Notes: generated from the letters alone by a model not told the origin. Numbered from the stretch's first letter, positions 8,752-17,430 are shown. The stretch: 64,000 nucleotides of DNA from Planktothrix serta PCC 8927 (GCF_900010725.2 NZ_LR734888.1:118103-182102), one strand, 5' to 3'. Translations and numbers: made by a program.

Positions 8752-10413
8752 ATGAAAGTAATTACTTTTCTTTTAGAGACACAACAGCCAGTTTTAGCAA
8801 CTTCATTTCAGGGAGATCCCAATAGTGATGTGTCTTATGCTTATATTCCTGGGAGTATGATTCGAGGTGCTTTGATTGGTCGTTATCTCAAGCGTCATCC
8901 AGAATTACCAGAAGATATTTTATCAGATGCAGATATCAATAAAGAGGTGAAACGATTATTTTTTGATGGCAATACTCGTTATTTAAACGCCTACCTTTTT
9001 TGTGAAAAACAAAAAAAACGTACCTTACCAGTGCCTCTTTCTTGGTATAGAAATAAAGACGAAGAGTTACCGCAAAACCAAGAACCAGCATTAGATGTTT
9101 ACGATTTGAGTCAATCTGAACCAGAACAGGTATCGCTGAAAGGCTTAAGTGAAAAATTGTGTACTGTTAACGAAAGACAAGTTGTTTTATATAGAGAAAA
9201 TCGACGGATTAATATTCATACAGCACGCGATCGCACTAAAGGACGTTCATCAGCAACAAAACGCGATCCTGCTACTAATCAAGTTATTCAAGAGGGAGAA
9301 GGTACTATCTTTCGTTATGAAGCTTTAGATGTTAAACAAACTTTTCAAGGCGTTATTTTGTGTGAAGATAAGGATGCACAAACAATTGAGAGTTTACTAA
9401 AACCAACAGATATTTGGTTAGGAGGTTCTCGAAGTGCTGGATACGGACATATAAAAATTGAAATCCTTAGTCCAGATAAACCTCAAGAACTTGATAATTG
9501 GAATGAAATACAGATTAAAAAACCTGAAGATAGACTCAATCGTAAAAAGCTAAAAATAACTCTTCTTAGTGATGTAATACTCCGCGATTACTGTGGGCAA
9601 TGTTCAGCCGATCCTTGTTTGGTAAAACAAGCAATTGAAGATAAATTGCTTGTGCAGCTACCTCAAGCAACTAATGTATTTATCAGCAGTACCATTGTTG
9701 GTGGATTTAATCAGAAATGGGGTTTACCTTTACCTCAAGTACCAGCTTTATCAGCAGGCAGTGTGTTTGTATTTGATGCACAATTGACAACTGAAGAAAT
9801 AAAAATTTTGGAAAGAGAAGGAATTGGCGATCGCTGCATTGATGGTTTTGGGAGAATTGCTGTTAATTGGTTAGGAGAATACCGAGAATTTTCAGCTACA
9901 CCGCCAGAGCCAGTTACAGCCAAGGAAACTCAGCTAGAGGAAAAATACCATGACTTAGCTGGACAAATAGCTGAAAATATTTTACGCCAAAAATTGGAGC
10001 AGTTTCTTGTAGAAAAAATTAGTCATATCAGCATAAATCATATAAGTATACGACGCAAGATTAGCAACAGTCAACTTTCTCGATTAGAGATTGTCGCTCA
10101 ACAGGCTTTGACTGTTCAAAGTCGCATTCCCGTTTTTAGGTTACTACGTTACTTAGCCTCAAATGCTCGTAATCAGTTTAAGAACACTGAAGTTTTAGGG
10201 ATTGCTGAACGACCTAAACATCTTGATGAGCAAATTTATGATTTGTTGAGAAAACCAATAGGAAATCCTGAATCATGGATTAAAAATCCACAAGATTTAC
10301 AAGTAGAGGTTGCTGGAATTACTAGAAAACTGACTCTTAAGTTAGCTAGAGAATACACATTACGCTTAATTATGGCAATTGCTAAGAAAGCTAAAAAGGA
10401 GAAAAATAAATGA
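8752..10413 (+). CDS. csx10: Csx10 (Cas5-type RAMP) with Cas11-like helical C-terminal extension
   Basis: 553 residues. Residues 1 to about 380 carry RAMP features: YIPGSMIRGALIGRYL, YLNAYLF, and the Gly-loop GGSRSAGYGHIKIEIL, typical of Csx10, the Cas5 that caps the 5' end of the crRNA in type III-D. After a Pro-rich junction (about residue 384), some 165 residues look all-helical and Lys-rich (EKYHDLAGQIAENILRQKLE and onward). No separate cas11 gene exists in the operon, so this tail is probably the small subunit, by analogy with the Cas7-Cas5-Cas11 fusion of Synechocystis III-Dv. GAGGAGG 8 nt before the ATG supports independent initiation. Confidence 0.82.
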   Translation: MKVITFLLETQQPVLATSFQGDPNSDVSYAYIPGSMIRGALIGRYLKRHPELPEDILSDADINKEVKRLFFDGNTRYLNAYLFCEKQKKRTLPVPLSWYRNKDEELPQNQEPALDVYDLSQSEPEQVSLKGLSEKLCTVNERQVVLYRENRRINIHTARDRTKGRSSATKRDPATNQVIQEGEGTIFRYEALDVKQTFQGVILCEDKDAQTIESLLKPTDIWLGGSRSAGYGHIKIEILSPDKPQELDNWNEIQIKKPEDRLNRKKLKITLLSDVILRDYCGQCSADPCLVKQAIEDKLLVQLPQATNVFISSTIVGGFNQKWGLPLPQVPALSAGSVFVFDAQLTTEEIKILEREGIGDRCIDGFGRIAVNWLGEYREFSATPPEPVTAKETQLEEKYHDLAGQIAENILRQKLEQFLVEKISHISINHISIRRKISNSQLSRLEIVAQQALTVQSRIPVFRLLRYLASNARNQFKNTEVLGIAERPKHLDEQIYDLLRKPIGNPESWIKNPQDLQVEVAGITRKLTLKLAREYTLRLIMAIAKKAKKEKNK

Positions 10414-12041
10414 CAGCTACTAAGGAACAACCTACAATAGATAATCGATCGATACGGAAACAACGTCATATTATTAGACGTATTGTAATACGCGGTACTT
10501 TAATTTTAGATACCCCTACTTGTTTGGCAAGTGGTGACGCAGATAGTCCCACTGATTTACCATTACTCAGGGATAGTATTAGCGATCACGCTTTATTAAC
10601 TGGTTCATCTATCGCGGGTGCTTTACGGAACTATTTACAGGAACGCGAACATGGATATCTGACAGATGAAAAATCTGATAATTTAGCAACTGTTTTATTT
10701 GGTGGAACCCGCAAAGATGATGATGGTGAGCAAAGCAATTTGATTATTGACGATGTTATCAGCACTCAACCTATTCAATCTGAACTCAGAGATGGGGTAA
10801 AAATTGATAGCATTACTCGTACAGCAGAAGATAAAAAGAAATATGACTTAGAATTACTGCAAGCGGGAACAGAGTTTTCTTTGTGTTTTGAATTGTTGAT
10901 TGAGAAAGATAGTAATGAAACTGAGTTACGCAAAGGATTAGCGATCGCACTTTCCGGCTTACAAAATCATGAAATCAGCCTTGGTATGAAAAAACGCCGG
11001 GGTTTTGGTCGCTGTCATGTCAAAGAATGGCAGGTTTGGAATTTTGATCTAACGGATGCAGGCGATCGCACAGCTTGGTTGCTCTTTGATCGTGAATGCA
11101 CTAACAAGCAACCCGTTATTACGAATAAAATCACTGATGCTTTGGGTGTGGTATTAGATGAGAAGGAAGATCAGCGCGATCGCTTCACCATCAACGCCAC
11201 ATTTACCCTCGCCAGTCCCTTACTTATTCGTTCAGGTCAAGCTGAAACGGGACGCGCACCTGATGTTGTACATTTAAAATCTTACCGAATAATTAATCAA
11301 CAAATTAAATGGCTGTTTGATCGAGCTATCCAGATTCTAGGTGAGTTGCCATCAGAAATAGATTTATGGAGTTCTGAAAATTGGGAATTATTCTTTTTTG
11401 CACATAATCTTCTAAAAGCAAAAGTCTTAACGTCTGTTCTCTCTGGTACAAGTTTAGCAGGAGTATTGCGACATCGTGCCGAACGGATTGCAAAAACGCT
11501 TCAGTGTTCATTTGGTCAAAACCCAAAATGTGATAAAGAACCAGAAATTATCAAATCTATTTTTGGTCATGTTGAAAACAAGCGATCGCAAGCAAGCCGT
11601 CTAATTGTCCATGAGAGTACCATCAATCATACAACTGACTTAGTACAAACTCGCATTGCTATTGATCGCTTTACTGGAGGTGCTTATCACGGTGCATTAT
11701 TTCAGGAACAACCTATTTTTGCAAATCATAAAACAGAGCTAAAATTAGAAATAGAATTACGCAACCCTATAGAACACGAAATAGGCTTACTGTTACTACT
11801 ACTTAAAGATCTGTGGACAGAAGATTTACCCGTTGGCGGTTCTAGTAGTATTGGGAGAGGACGGCTGAAGGGAAAACAGGCTACGATAAAGTGGAAAGAT
11901 TCAACCTGGGAGATTAAACAAAATCGTGATAATTCCCTTGAAATAACTCCAGAAAGTGACAAAGAAAAACTACGAAACTATGTATCAGAACTGGTAAAAT
12001 ATATTAAGGATAACAATAATAATGAGCCAAGCAATTCTTAA
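10410..12041 (+). CDS. Double Cas7 (Cas7-2x) RAMP protein
   Basis: 543 residues with two RAMP units. The first unit has RGTLILDTPTCLASGDADSP, LTGSSIAGALRNYL and a Gly-loop KKRRGFGRCHV. The second, from about residue 255, has FTLASPLLIRSGQAET, LSGTSLAGVLRHRA and GGSSSIGRGRLKG. This tandem layout matches the Cas7-2x subunit of the III-Dv effector, which supplies two successive Cas7 positions on the crRNA. Aspartates follow each early strand and are candidate cleavage residues. The start overlaps csx10 as ATGA. An overlapping remnant ORF begins before its stop. Confidence 0.85.
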   Translation: MTATKEQPTIDNRSIRKQRHIIRRIVIRGTLILDTPTCLASGDADSPTDLPLLRDSISDHALLTGSSIAGALRNYLQEREHGYLTDEKSDNLATVLFGGTRKDDDGEQSNLIIDDVISTQPIQSELRDGVKIDSITRTAEDKKKYDLELLQAGTEFSLCFELLIEKDSNETELRKGLAIALSGLQNHEISLGMKKRRGFGRCHVKEWQVWNFDLTDAGDRTAWLLFDRECTNKQPVITNKITDALGVVLDEKEDQRDRFTINATFTLASPLLIRSGQAETGRAPDVVHLKSYRIINQQIKWLFDRAIQILGELPSEIDLWSSENWELFFFAHNLLKAKVLTSVLSGTSLAGVLRHRAERIAKTLQCSFGQNPKCDKEPEIIKSIFGHVENKRSQASRLIVHESTINHTTDLVQTRIAIDRFTGGAYHGALFQEQPIFANHKTELKLEIELRNPIEHEIGLLLLLLKDLWTEDLPVGGSSSIGRGRLKGKQATIKWKDSTWEIKQNRDNSLEITPESDKEKLRNYVSELVKYIKDNNNNEPSNS

Positions 12042-12128
12042 AACTCCTGAAATTTTAACTAAAATTTGGCAACCGATGAGTTGGCAAGTTTTCAACAGTT
12101 AGAGAATCAACCTGAATATAAAAAATGA
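12022..12128 (+). pseudogene. Short remnant resembling the N-terminus of a Uma2/DUF820 protein
   Basis: An ATG at 12022, overlapping the end of the double Cas7 gene, reads MSQAILKTPEILTKIWQPMS and then hits TAG. After a one-base frame change the next 16 codons read ELASFQQLENQPEYKK before TGA. Together these resemble the conserved start of cyanobacterial Uma2-family (DUF820) proteins, with the usual W-x-x-F-x-x-L-E-N-x-P-E-Y-E-K pattern. It seems to be what is left of a small gene that once sat in the operon. The family call is tentative because only about 35 residues remain. Confidence 0.35.
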
Positions 12129-12137
12129 GGTAAATCA

Positions 12138-12722
12138 ATGAATAAACCCATTTGTAAGAATATCGATGATGTTAGCAAAATTGAGAGCAATTTAAAAGGA
12201 TGGTTAGAAGAAAAAGCGAAAGATTATCATCTTCAATACTTACTGGCTCATGCTGATGATGGAGTTATTTGGGGACGATTTGAAACCGATGGAACACTAA
12301 TTACTCAAACTGAACCACAAGATTTATTTCCACAAAATAATTTTGCTAAACTCAGATGGTTAACGCTTCAGCAATGCCGAATATTTAGTAAAACTTCTGA
12401 GATTATGCTTTGGAAAGTGAATGGTCAACCCCAAAGCCGTTTGATCATTGAACCAGAAGGTACAGACTCTATCTGTGAATCTCAAATACTTTGGGGAACT
12501 CATGGTCAAAAAGATGAAGAAAACGGGTTTACTCTACTATGGGACGGACAGCAAGGTTTGAGGCACGCTGTCCCATTTACAGATATTGAGTTAGAGAGCG
12601 ATCACAAACTTAAAAATAGAGTGCGTTTGGAAGTTCACCACTATATTGATGATGATAATAGTAGTGGAGTGGCGAGAATTTATTTAAGTCGATTGGTAGA
12701 TTTAGAATCTGTTAAAATATAA
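12138..12722 (+). CDS. csx19: Csx19 (TIGR03984-like) type III-D CRISPR-associated protein
   Basis: 194 residues. The segments YLLAHADDGVIWGRFETDGT and LTLQQCRIFSKTSEIMLWKV, together with the position between the double Cas7 and the large Cas7, fit the TIGR03984/Csx19 family. Csx19 is a small non-RAMP subunit restricted to III-D loci; in the Synechocystis III-Dv complex it sits in the backbone region, and its exact role is not settled. No membrane segment, signal or catalytic motif is visible. AATGAGG a few bases ahead of the ATG is a plausible ribosome-binding site. Confidence 0.75.
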   Translation: MNKPICKNIDDVSKIESNLKGWLEEKAKDYHLQYLLAHADDGVIWGRFETDGTLITQTEPQDLFPQNNFAKLRWLTLQQCRIFSKTSEIMLWKVNGQPQSRLIIEPEGTDSICESQILWGTHGQKDEENGFTLLWDGQQGLRHAVPFTDIELESDHKLKNRVRLEVHHYIDDDNSSGVARIYLSRLVDLESVKI

Positions 12723-12780
12723 AGTAAAAAATTTAGGAAATAAATCAGAGTAATCAATTTAGTTACTGAGGAGCAAGAGC

Positions 12781-13239
12781 ATGGCTGAAATAATACCCAA
12801 AAACGATACGCTTTATGAACAAGATTTTGTAGCCTGGTGTGAAGATACTGTGGCTAAACTTAGAAAGCGGGAGCTTGATTACCTAGATTTTGATAATTTA
12901 ATTGAGGAGGTGGAAAGTTTGGGAAGAAGCGATCGCCGAGAATTAAGAAATAGATTGATGGTAATGCTTGCTCATATTCTCCAGCGAATATATGTCAATA
13001 GTCCAGAAAATTTCAATGAGTGGGAAGTAACGATTATTGAACAACGGCGACAAATTCGGTATTTATTGGAAGACTCTCCCAGTCTCAAACCTTATCTAGC
13101 AGAAATATTAGCTAAAGTCTATGCTAATGCGCTAGAGAGTGTTCGATTTGAGTATAAACAAACAGAGTTTCCTGAGACTTGGCAATTTGATGTTCAAACT
13201 GATGTACTTTTATATAAAAAATATTGGGAGGATAAGTAA
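12781..13239 (+). CDS. DUF29 family protein inside the type III-D operon
   Basis: 152 residues. The opening LYEQDFVAWCEDTVAKLRKR, then NLIEEVESLGRSDRRELRNR and LAHILQRIYV, is the all-helical DUF29 signature, a family expanded in cyanobacteria and without an assigned function. It is embedded between csx19 and the large Cas7 gene; GAGGAGCAAGAGC precedes the ATG. Its stop TAA is followed at once, in the same frame, by the ATG of the next cas gene. It could be an operon passenger or a real accessory subunit; the tight coupling argues that it is at least co-expressed. Confidence 0.85.
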   Translation: MAEIIPKNDTLYEQDFVAWCEDTVAKLRKRELDYLDFDNLIEEVESLGRSDRRELRNRLMVMLAHILQRIYVNSPENFNEWEVTIIEQRRQIRYLLEDSPSLKPYLAEILAKVYANALESVRFEYKQTEFPETWQFDVQTDVLLYKKYWEDK

Positions 13240-15462
13240 ATGAATCCTAGACATATTGATAATATTACCGATCCAAAACGTAGAGCGATCGCACCCTACA
13301 ATTTTGTAGAATTACCAGAAAAAGTTGTTGAAGCTGAACGACCTTTACCAGAAGGCGATCGCTATCATCTAAATCGACATACCGGAAGAATTGAATGTAT
13401 TTTAACAACAGAATCTCCTTTGTATACTCGTTGTGGATTAACTACCGACGAGTTTGAATCAGGTAAAGAATCTAAAGATTTACCAGAGTTTTTCTATACC
13501 GATCCATCTAGTAAATCTAAAAAACCTGTCATCCCTGGTAGTAGCTTACGAGGGATGTTGCGAACTTTAGTTGAAATTGTGAGTTTTAGTAAAATTGAAA
13601 GAGTCTCTGGACATCAACGATTATTTTTTCGTGCAGTAGGATCAAATCCGAGTAAAGAATCTTGGGGAAAAGAATATAAACAATATGTTAAGCCTGAAAT
13701 TGTTAAAGCTGGTTATTTAAAACAAGATGGTCAGAAATGGTATATTCAACCTGCTACTGAAGATGAAAGCGTAACTTTTGCTTGGGTTGAAGAAAGTGAG
13801 CTTGCGAATCTACCTAGATTTAAAAGATTTAATAGTGATGGTTATGAACCCCAGTATTTTGATGTTAGCTATAATTCTTTAGAACAAAAAGAAGTTAAAA
13901 AAAATGGTAGAGTTATTGCTAAACCTTGGTTTGCATCGAATATTAATTTACAGGAAAGTGAGCCAATTAGTAAACTTGTTACCAGTGGAAACATGAAACA
14001 AGCAGATGAAGATTCACCTCGCCGTAATCACTGCATAGTTTTCCCTGAGAGTAAAAGTGCCAAGCCATTACCCATAGATGATACAGCGATTGAACATTAC
14101 CGTAATGCTTTGACTGAGTTTCAGAAAGAATCACCCTTTGATAAAGATTGGGGAGTATTAGAAGAAGGTCATCCAGTGTTTTACTATCACGATGGTCAGA
14201 GCAAAACAGTTGGATTTTTTGGTCAAAGTCCTAATTTTCGTATACCGTATTCTCCAGAAGGTAATGGTCATGCTACTACTGTATTAGATTTTATTCCTAA
14301 AAATTTAAGAAAATTAGCTTCAATTGATTTAGCTGATGCTATATTTGGTTGGATTAAGCAAGAGTCTGAAAATGAAAGACTACCTGACGGTTTTGATAAA
14401 CAGAGATCAAGCCGTATTTTTGTTACAGATGCTTTATATGAAAGTAATCAAAATGGTATATTCTATAGTGAAACTCCTGTAACTCCTCAAATATTATCTG
14501 AACCAAAACCCAGCTACTTTCCACATTATCTAGTTCAACCAAATGCAGATCAATTAAAGCTTAAACACTATGCTAGTGAACCTCTTGAAGAAACTGTAAT
14601 TCGAGGTCATAAGTTATACTGGCATAAAGGAGATGACCCAGATTTTGAACTTCCTGCTTCGCCTACCAAAAGAGTCATTAATTCTTCTAGAAAAATTATT
14701 CATTCTTCTGAAGAAAATTTGAATACTCAGACAACTCAAATTGAACCTATTAAAAAAGGGGTGACTTTTAAGTTTGATGTTTACTTTGAAAATTTGAGTG
14801 ATGTTGAATTGGGTGCATTGTTATGGGTGCTAAGTCTTAGCAGCGATAAATCGCAACAACTGGTAACTGGAAAAAAAAATGAAAAATACTGCTTTTCTCT
14901 AGGGATGGGTAAACCATTGGGAATGGGTGCAGTTAAGATTGATTATAATTTGCATCTGAGCGATCGCACTTCTCGTTATAGCAATCTATTCGATGGCGAT
15001 CAATGGAAAACTGGGGAAGAAAACCAAGCGGAGACTGCTAAACGCGAGAAAGAGTGTGTAAAAGCGTTTGAAGATTTTATGTTCGATTCAGAAAAGGGAA
15101 TTAGTGACAAAGATCGAGAACGTCCAGACAAAACGAAAGCTACCAGCTTCAAGGAAACACGACGAATTGAAATGTTATTAGCAATGTTGCGGTGCGATCA
15201 AACTCCAGATGCAGAACAAACGCGGTACATGACTATCAAAGCGAAAGAGTATCAAAACCGTCCTGTATTACCTACTCCATTACAAATAAGTAAACCTAGT
15301 GGTACTGATGGTAGTGCTAGTAACACTCCTAAACTTATACTTCAAGGGCAAAATAAGGATAAGCAAATCACAAAAGATCAGCCATCTAAACAACAACAAA
15401 AGCCAAAGGGTAACTCTGAAGGAGGTAATTCTGCTGCTTGGGCTAGACCACCAAAACGATAA
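13240..15462 (+). CDS. Large Cas7-with-insertion RAMP protein (TIGR03986-like)
   Basis: 740 residues. A first RAMP half holds TGRIECILTTESPLYTRCG and the motif P99-GSSLRGMLRTLVE. A long insertion follows (about residues 120-490). The Cas7 fold then resumes with FKFDVYFENLSDVELGALLW and the Gly-loop SLGMGKPLGMGAVKI (about 553-567). The last 80 or so residues are Lys/Gln/Ser-rich and look disordered. Length and layout match the Cas7-insertion subunit at the 3' end of the III-Dv crRNA. It is the last intact cas gene of the operon. GGGAGGATAAGTAAATG provides the ribosome-binding site inside the preceding gene. Confidence 0.83.
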   Translation: MNPRHIDNITDPKRRAIAPYNFVELPEKVVEAERPLPEGDRYHLNRHTGRIECILTTESPLYTRCGLTTDEFESGKESKDLPEFFYTDPSSKSKKPVIPGSSLRGMLRTLVEIVSFSKIERVSGHQRLFFRAVGSNPSKESWGKEYKQYVKPEIVKAGYLKQDGQKWYIQPATEDESVTFAWVEESELANLPRFKRFNSDGYEPQYFDVSYNSLEQKEVKKNGRVIAKPWFASNINLQESEPISKLVTSGNMKQADEDSPRRNHCIVFPESKSAKPLPIDDTAIEHYRNALTEFQKESPFDKDWGVLEEGHPVFYYHDGQSKTVGFFGQSPNFRIPYSPEGNGHATTVLDFIPKNLRKLASIDLADAIFGWIKQESENERLPDGFDKQRSSRIFVTDALYESNQNGIFYSETPVTPQILSEPKPSYFPHYLVQPNADQLKLKHYASEPLEETVIRGHKLYWHKGDDPDFELPASPTKRVINSSRKIIHSSEENLNTQTTQIEPIKKGVTFKFDVYFENLSDVELGALLWVLSLSSDKSQQLVTGKKNEKYCFSLGMGKPLGMGAVKIDYNLHLSDRTSRYSNLFDGDQWKTGEENQAETAKREKECVKAFEDFMFDSEKGISDKDRERPDKTKATSFKETRRIEMLLAMLRCDQTPDAEQTRYMTIKAKEYQNRPVLPTPLQISKPSGTDGSASNTPKLILQGQNKDKQITKDQPSKQQQKPKGNSEGGNSAAWARPPKR

Positions 15463-15465
15463 AAT

Positions 15466-15617
15466 GCGATCGCACTCATCCCCTACCCCCCTCGTCACTT
15501 CCAACAGCAAACGATCGCCCATCTCCTCAACCGCCAAAACCTTCTCCTTTGTGCCCCACCGGGTCAGGAAAAACAGAAACGGCGATCGCATTCCCTAAAT
15601 TACCCTACGGTTTTTAA
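15466..15617 (+). pseudogene. Decayed start of a DEAD-type helicase (Cas3-like?)
   Basis: In one frame the bases after the operon read ...RHFQQQTIAHLLNRQNLLLC, then APPG at 15553-15564. Skipping to the next frame at 15565 continues SGKTETAIAFPKLPYGF before TAA at 15615. Restoring one base after 15564 would join them into a Q-motif-like stretch plus a Walker A (APPGSGKTETA). This is the typical start of an SF2 helicase such as Cas3 or a DEAD-box protein. It has the same strand and close linkage (4 bp) to the cas operon, so a lost cas3-like helicase is plausible, but the remnant is too short to name. Confidence 0.55.
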
Positions 15618-15862
15618 TCTAAATCAACCTTAACTTTAGTTTCATCCCCATTGGTTTCAACTCGCCAGTTTGGATCTTTATTTTCTTGGAAATCCGCGTT
15701 AATTTTGTCAGTAACTTGATTGAGTTGATCTTGAGATAAACCTTCTTGATGTGAAATCTTTGCTTGAGATTTATTAATATCAATACTAACAATTTCTAAC
15801 GCCTCTCCAGACTTAGGAGATTCATCGGGAGTTGAGGGATGTTGAGCACCAGGTTGAGACAT
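15614..15862 (-). CDS. Small acidic hypothetical protein
   Basis: 82 residues, rich in Asp, Glu, Lys and Gln, with no signal peptide or membrane segment. It opens MSQPGAQHPSTPDESPKSGE, probably disordered, followed by a possible alpha-beta part ending in WRVETNGDETKVKVDLD. GGAGTAAAAA lies just before the ATG. It is convergent with the cas operon and slightly overlaps the helicase remnant. I do not recognise the family. Confidence 0.6.
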   Translation of the reverse strand: MSQPGAQHPSTPDESPKSGEALEIVSIDINKSQAKISHQEGLSQDQLNQVTDKINADFQENKDPNWRVETNGDETKVKVDLD

Positions 15863-15911
15863 TTTTTACTCCTTTATAAAAACAGGGGATATTATTCTAT
15901 TATATCGCAAA

Positions 15912-16529
15912 TTAAAAACGTAAATCTTCTTCCCCTTCTGGAGAATTTTCTAAGGGTTTACTTTGGGAGTTCAGAAACGATTCCGCTTGTTTAATTTTTG
16001 CAAATAATGAAGAACGAGATTGCTGTCGTCTTTGAATTAATTTATCAATATTATATTTAACTATTAATTCTTCTCGTTTATCTTTAGGTAAAGGTTCATA
16101 ATCGGGTAAAAAATCTGCCGCCGTAACAATAGGAACTCTAGGGCCTAACTTCTCAATTGGCATTTGAGGAAGACGATCTAAAAAATAGTCTCGTCTGTTT
16201 CTAATCTGTTCAGATTTATTCTGAATTTCGGTTAAAATTCCGATAATTTGACTGAGATGATGGTTGGATAAAGCCATCTGAATATCGAGATTTTCTAGGG
16301 GAAGTCCCAAAGCTTGAACTTGTTGTAAAATCTCAGGAGGAACATGATCTAAATTAGGAGGATTAGTCGGTGTTTTTAATGTGATTAAAGCTTGAGTTAA
16401 CTGAGTTTCCACTTCCTGAATAATCTCCCGGTTATTGCTTTCAGAAATAGGGTTTTGTAACAGATTTTGGAGATGTTGGGTAGCCTGCTGCAAAAGCTCA
16501 AGGGTAGCCTGAAGTTGCGGGGAATTCAT
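15912..16529 (-). CDS. Hypothetical helical protein
   Basis: 205 residues, soluble, strongly helical. The N-terminal 55 residues are Gln/Leu heptad-like (LQATLELLQQATQHLQNLLQ), suggesting a coiled coil. A conserved-looking middle part has DYFLDRLPQMPIEKLGPRVP and FLPDYEPLPKDKREELIVKY, and the tail is polar. It resembles uncharacterised cyanobacterial proteins, but I cannot assign a family or role. It is on the minus strand with its small neighbours. Confidence 0.65.
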   Translation of the reverse strand: MNSPQLQATLELLQQATQHLQNLLQNPISESNNREIIQEVETQLTQALITLKTPTNPPNLDHVPPEILQQVQALGLPLENLDIQMALSNHHLSQIIGILTEIQNKSEQIRNRRDYFLDRLPQMPIEKLGPRVPIVTAADFLPDYEPLPKDKREELIVKYNIDKLIQRRQQSRSSLFAKIKQAESFLNSQSKPLENSPEGEEDLRF

Positions 16530-16589
16530 GTCTATTAGATTAGATTAACGATAGGGGAGCAAAAATCGTGAAATTACACTTTTTTAGGA

Positions 16590-16832
16590 TTAATCAATGT
16601 CTTCAAGTTCCTGTGTAGATTGCCATCCCGGTTGCCATAACGCACGATCTTGAAGTTGTTGGGCATTTAACCAAAATCGTACTGTTGGGTCACAGGAGGC
16701 TACGAGTTCAGCAAATACCCATTTTCCTTGATTTTTGCGGTTAACCACTTGGAAATGCCTCCAACCCCAGTTTTTTTGATTTGCTGTCCATTTTGATCCT
16801 AACAGATAAGGGAATTTTTGCTTTTTTGCCAT
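16590..16832 (-). CDS. Small Trp-rich protein (TIGR02450-like)
   Basis: 80 residues with seven or more tryptophans. KQKFPYLLGSKWTA, NWGWRHFQVV, KWVFAELVASCDPTVRFWL and the late WQPGWQ match the small conserved Trp-rich family TIGR02450 of cyanobacteria and proteobacteria. No function is known for it. It is basic and has no signal. Confidence 0.75.
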   Translation of the reverse strand: MAKKQKFPYLLGSKWTANQKNWGWRHFQVVNRKNQGKWVFAELVASCDPTVRFWLNAQQLQDRALWQPGWQSTQELEDID

Positions 16833-16990
16833 TCTTGAGATTCGGGTAGGGGACGATAACAGTGATTAGAGAAAATTGTGACAGATTTGTTCCGCAATTG
16901 CCAGGGTCATCTATTAGTACGACAGATCGTCATAGTTCGTGGTAAGATGTTCCTTAGAACTTAGAAAGTCACATTTTTTAGAGGCAACTT

Positions 16991-17404
16991 ATGAATCGAA
17001 TTGTTTCACTGTCCAAGCAGGTCGCTCTTGTTCTGTCTGTGGCCTTTTTAATGATTAGCACGTTTGTTTTCGGTGCTGCTTCCGCTTCCGCAGAAACCTA
17101 TACTGTTAAAATGGGTGCTGATAGTGGAATGTTACAATTTGTGCCTAGCAAAATCACGGTAAAATCCGGCGATAGTATTAAGTTTGTCAATAACAAACTT
17201 CCTCCCCATAATATGGTTGTTGATAAAGCCAAATCTGCTGATGCTGGCGTTGCTGAAAAGCTTTCTCATAAGAAATCCCTTTTCAGTCCGGGTGAATCTT
17301 TTGAAATTGCTTTTACCGATGATATGCCTGCTGGTGTTTATCCCTTCTACTGTGAACCCCATCGCGGTGCTGGTATGGTGGGACAAATCGTTCTAACTAA
17401 ATAA
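16991..17404 (+). CDS. petE: Plastocyanin
   Basis: 137 residues. A signal peptide of about 34 residues ends ASASA, followed by the mature start ETYTVKMG, so the protein goes to the thylakoid lumen. All four type 1 copper ligands are present: H73 in PPHN, C121, H124 and M129 in the CEPHRGAGM loop. It carries electrons from cytochrome b6f to photosystem I. GAGGCAACTT precedes the ATG. A simple hairpin terminator follows, so it is monocistronic. Cyanobacterial petE is usually copper-induced; no operator is recognisable here. Confidence 0.97.
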   Translation: MNRIVSLSKQVALVLSVAFLMISTFVFGAASASAETYTVKMGADSGMLQFVPSKITVKSGDSIKFVNNKLPPHNMVVDKAKSADAGVAEKLSHKKSLFSPGESFEIAFTDDMPAGVYPFYCEPHRGAGMVGQIVLTK

Positions 17405-17430
17405 TTGGAGTTTAGTAACTCTAATTTTTT
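17404..17430 (+). terminator. Rho-independent terminator of petE
   Basis: ATTGGAGTT-tagt-AACTCTAAT pairs with one mismatch and is followed directly by TTTTTT, starting at the plastocyanin stop codon. Confidence 0.7.

Noticed and set aside
15299..15598. 99-codon frame overlapping the end of the large Cas7
   Set aside because: It is out of frame with the recognisable Cas7 and helicase remnants and has no protein-like conservation.
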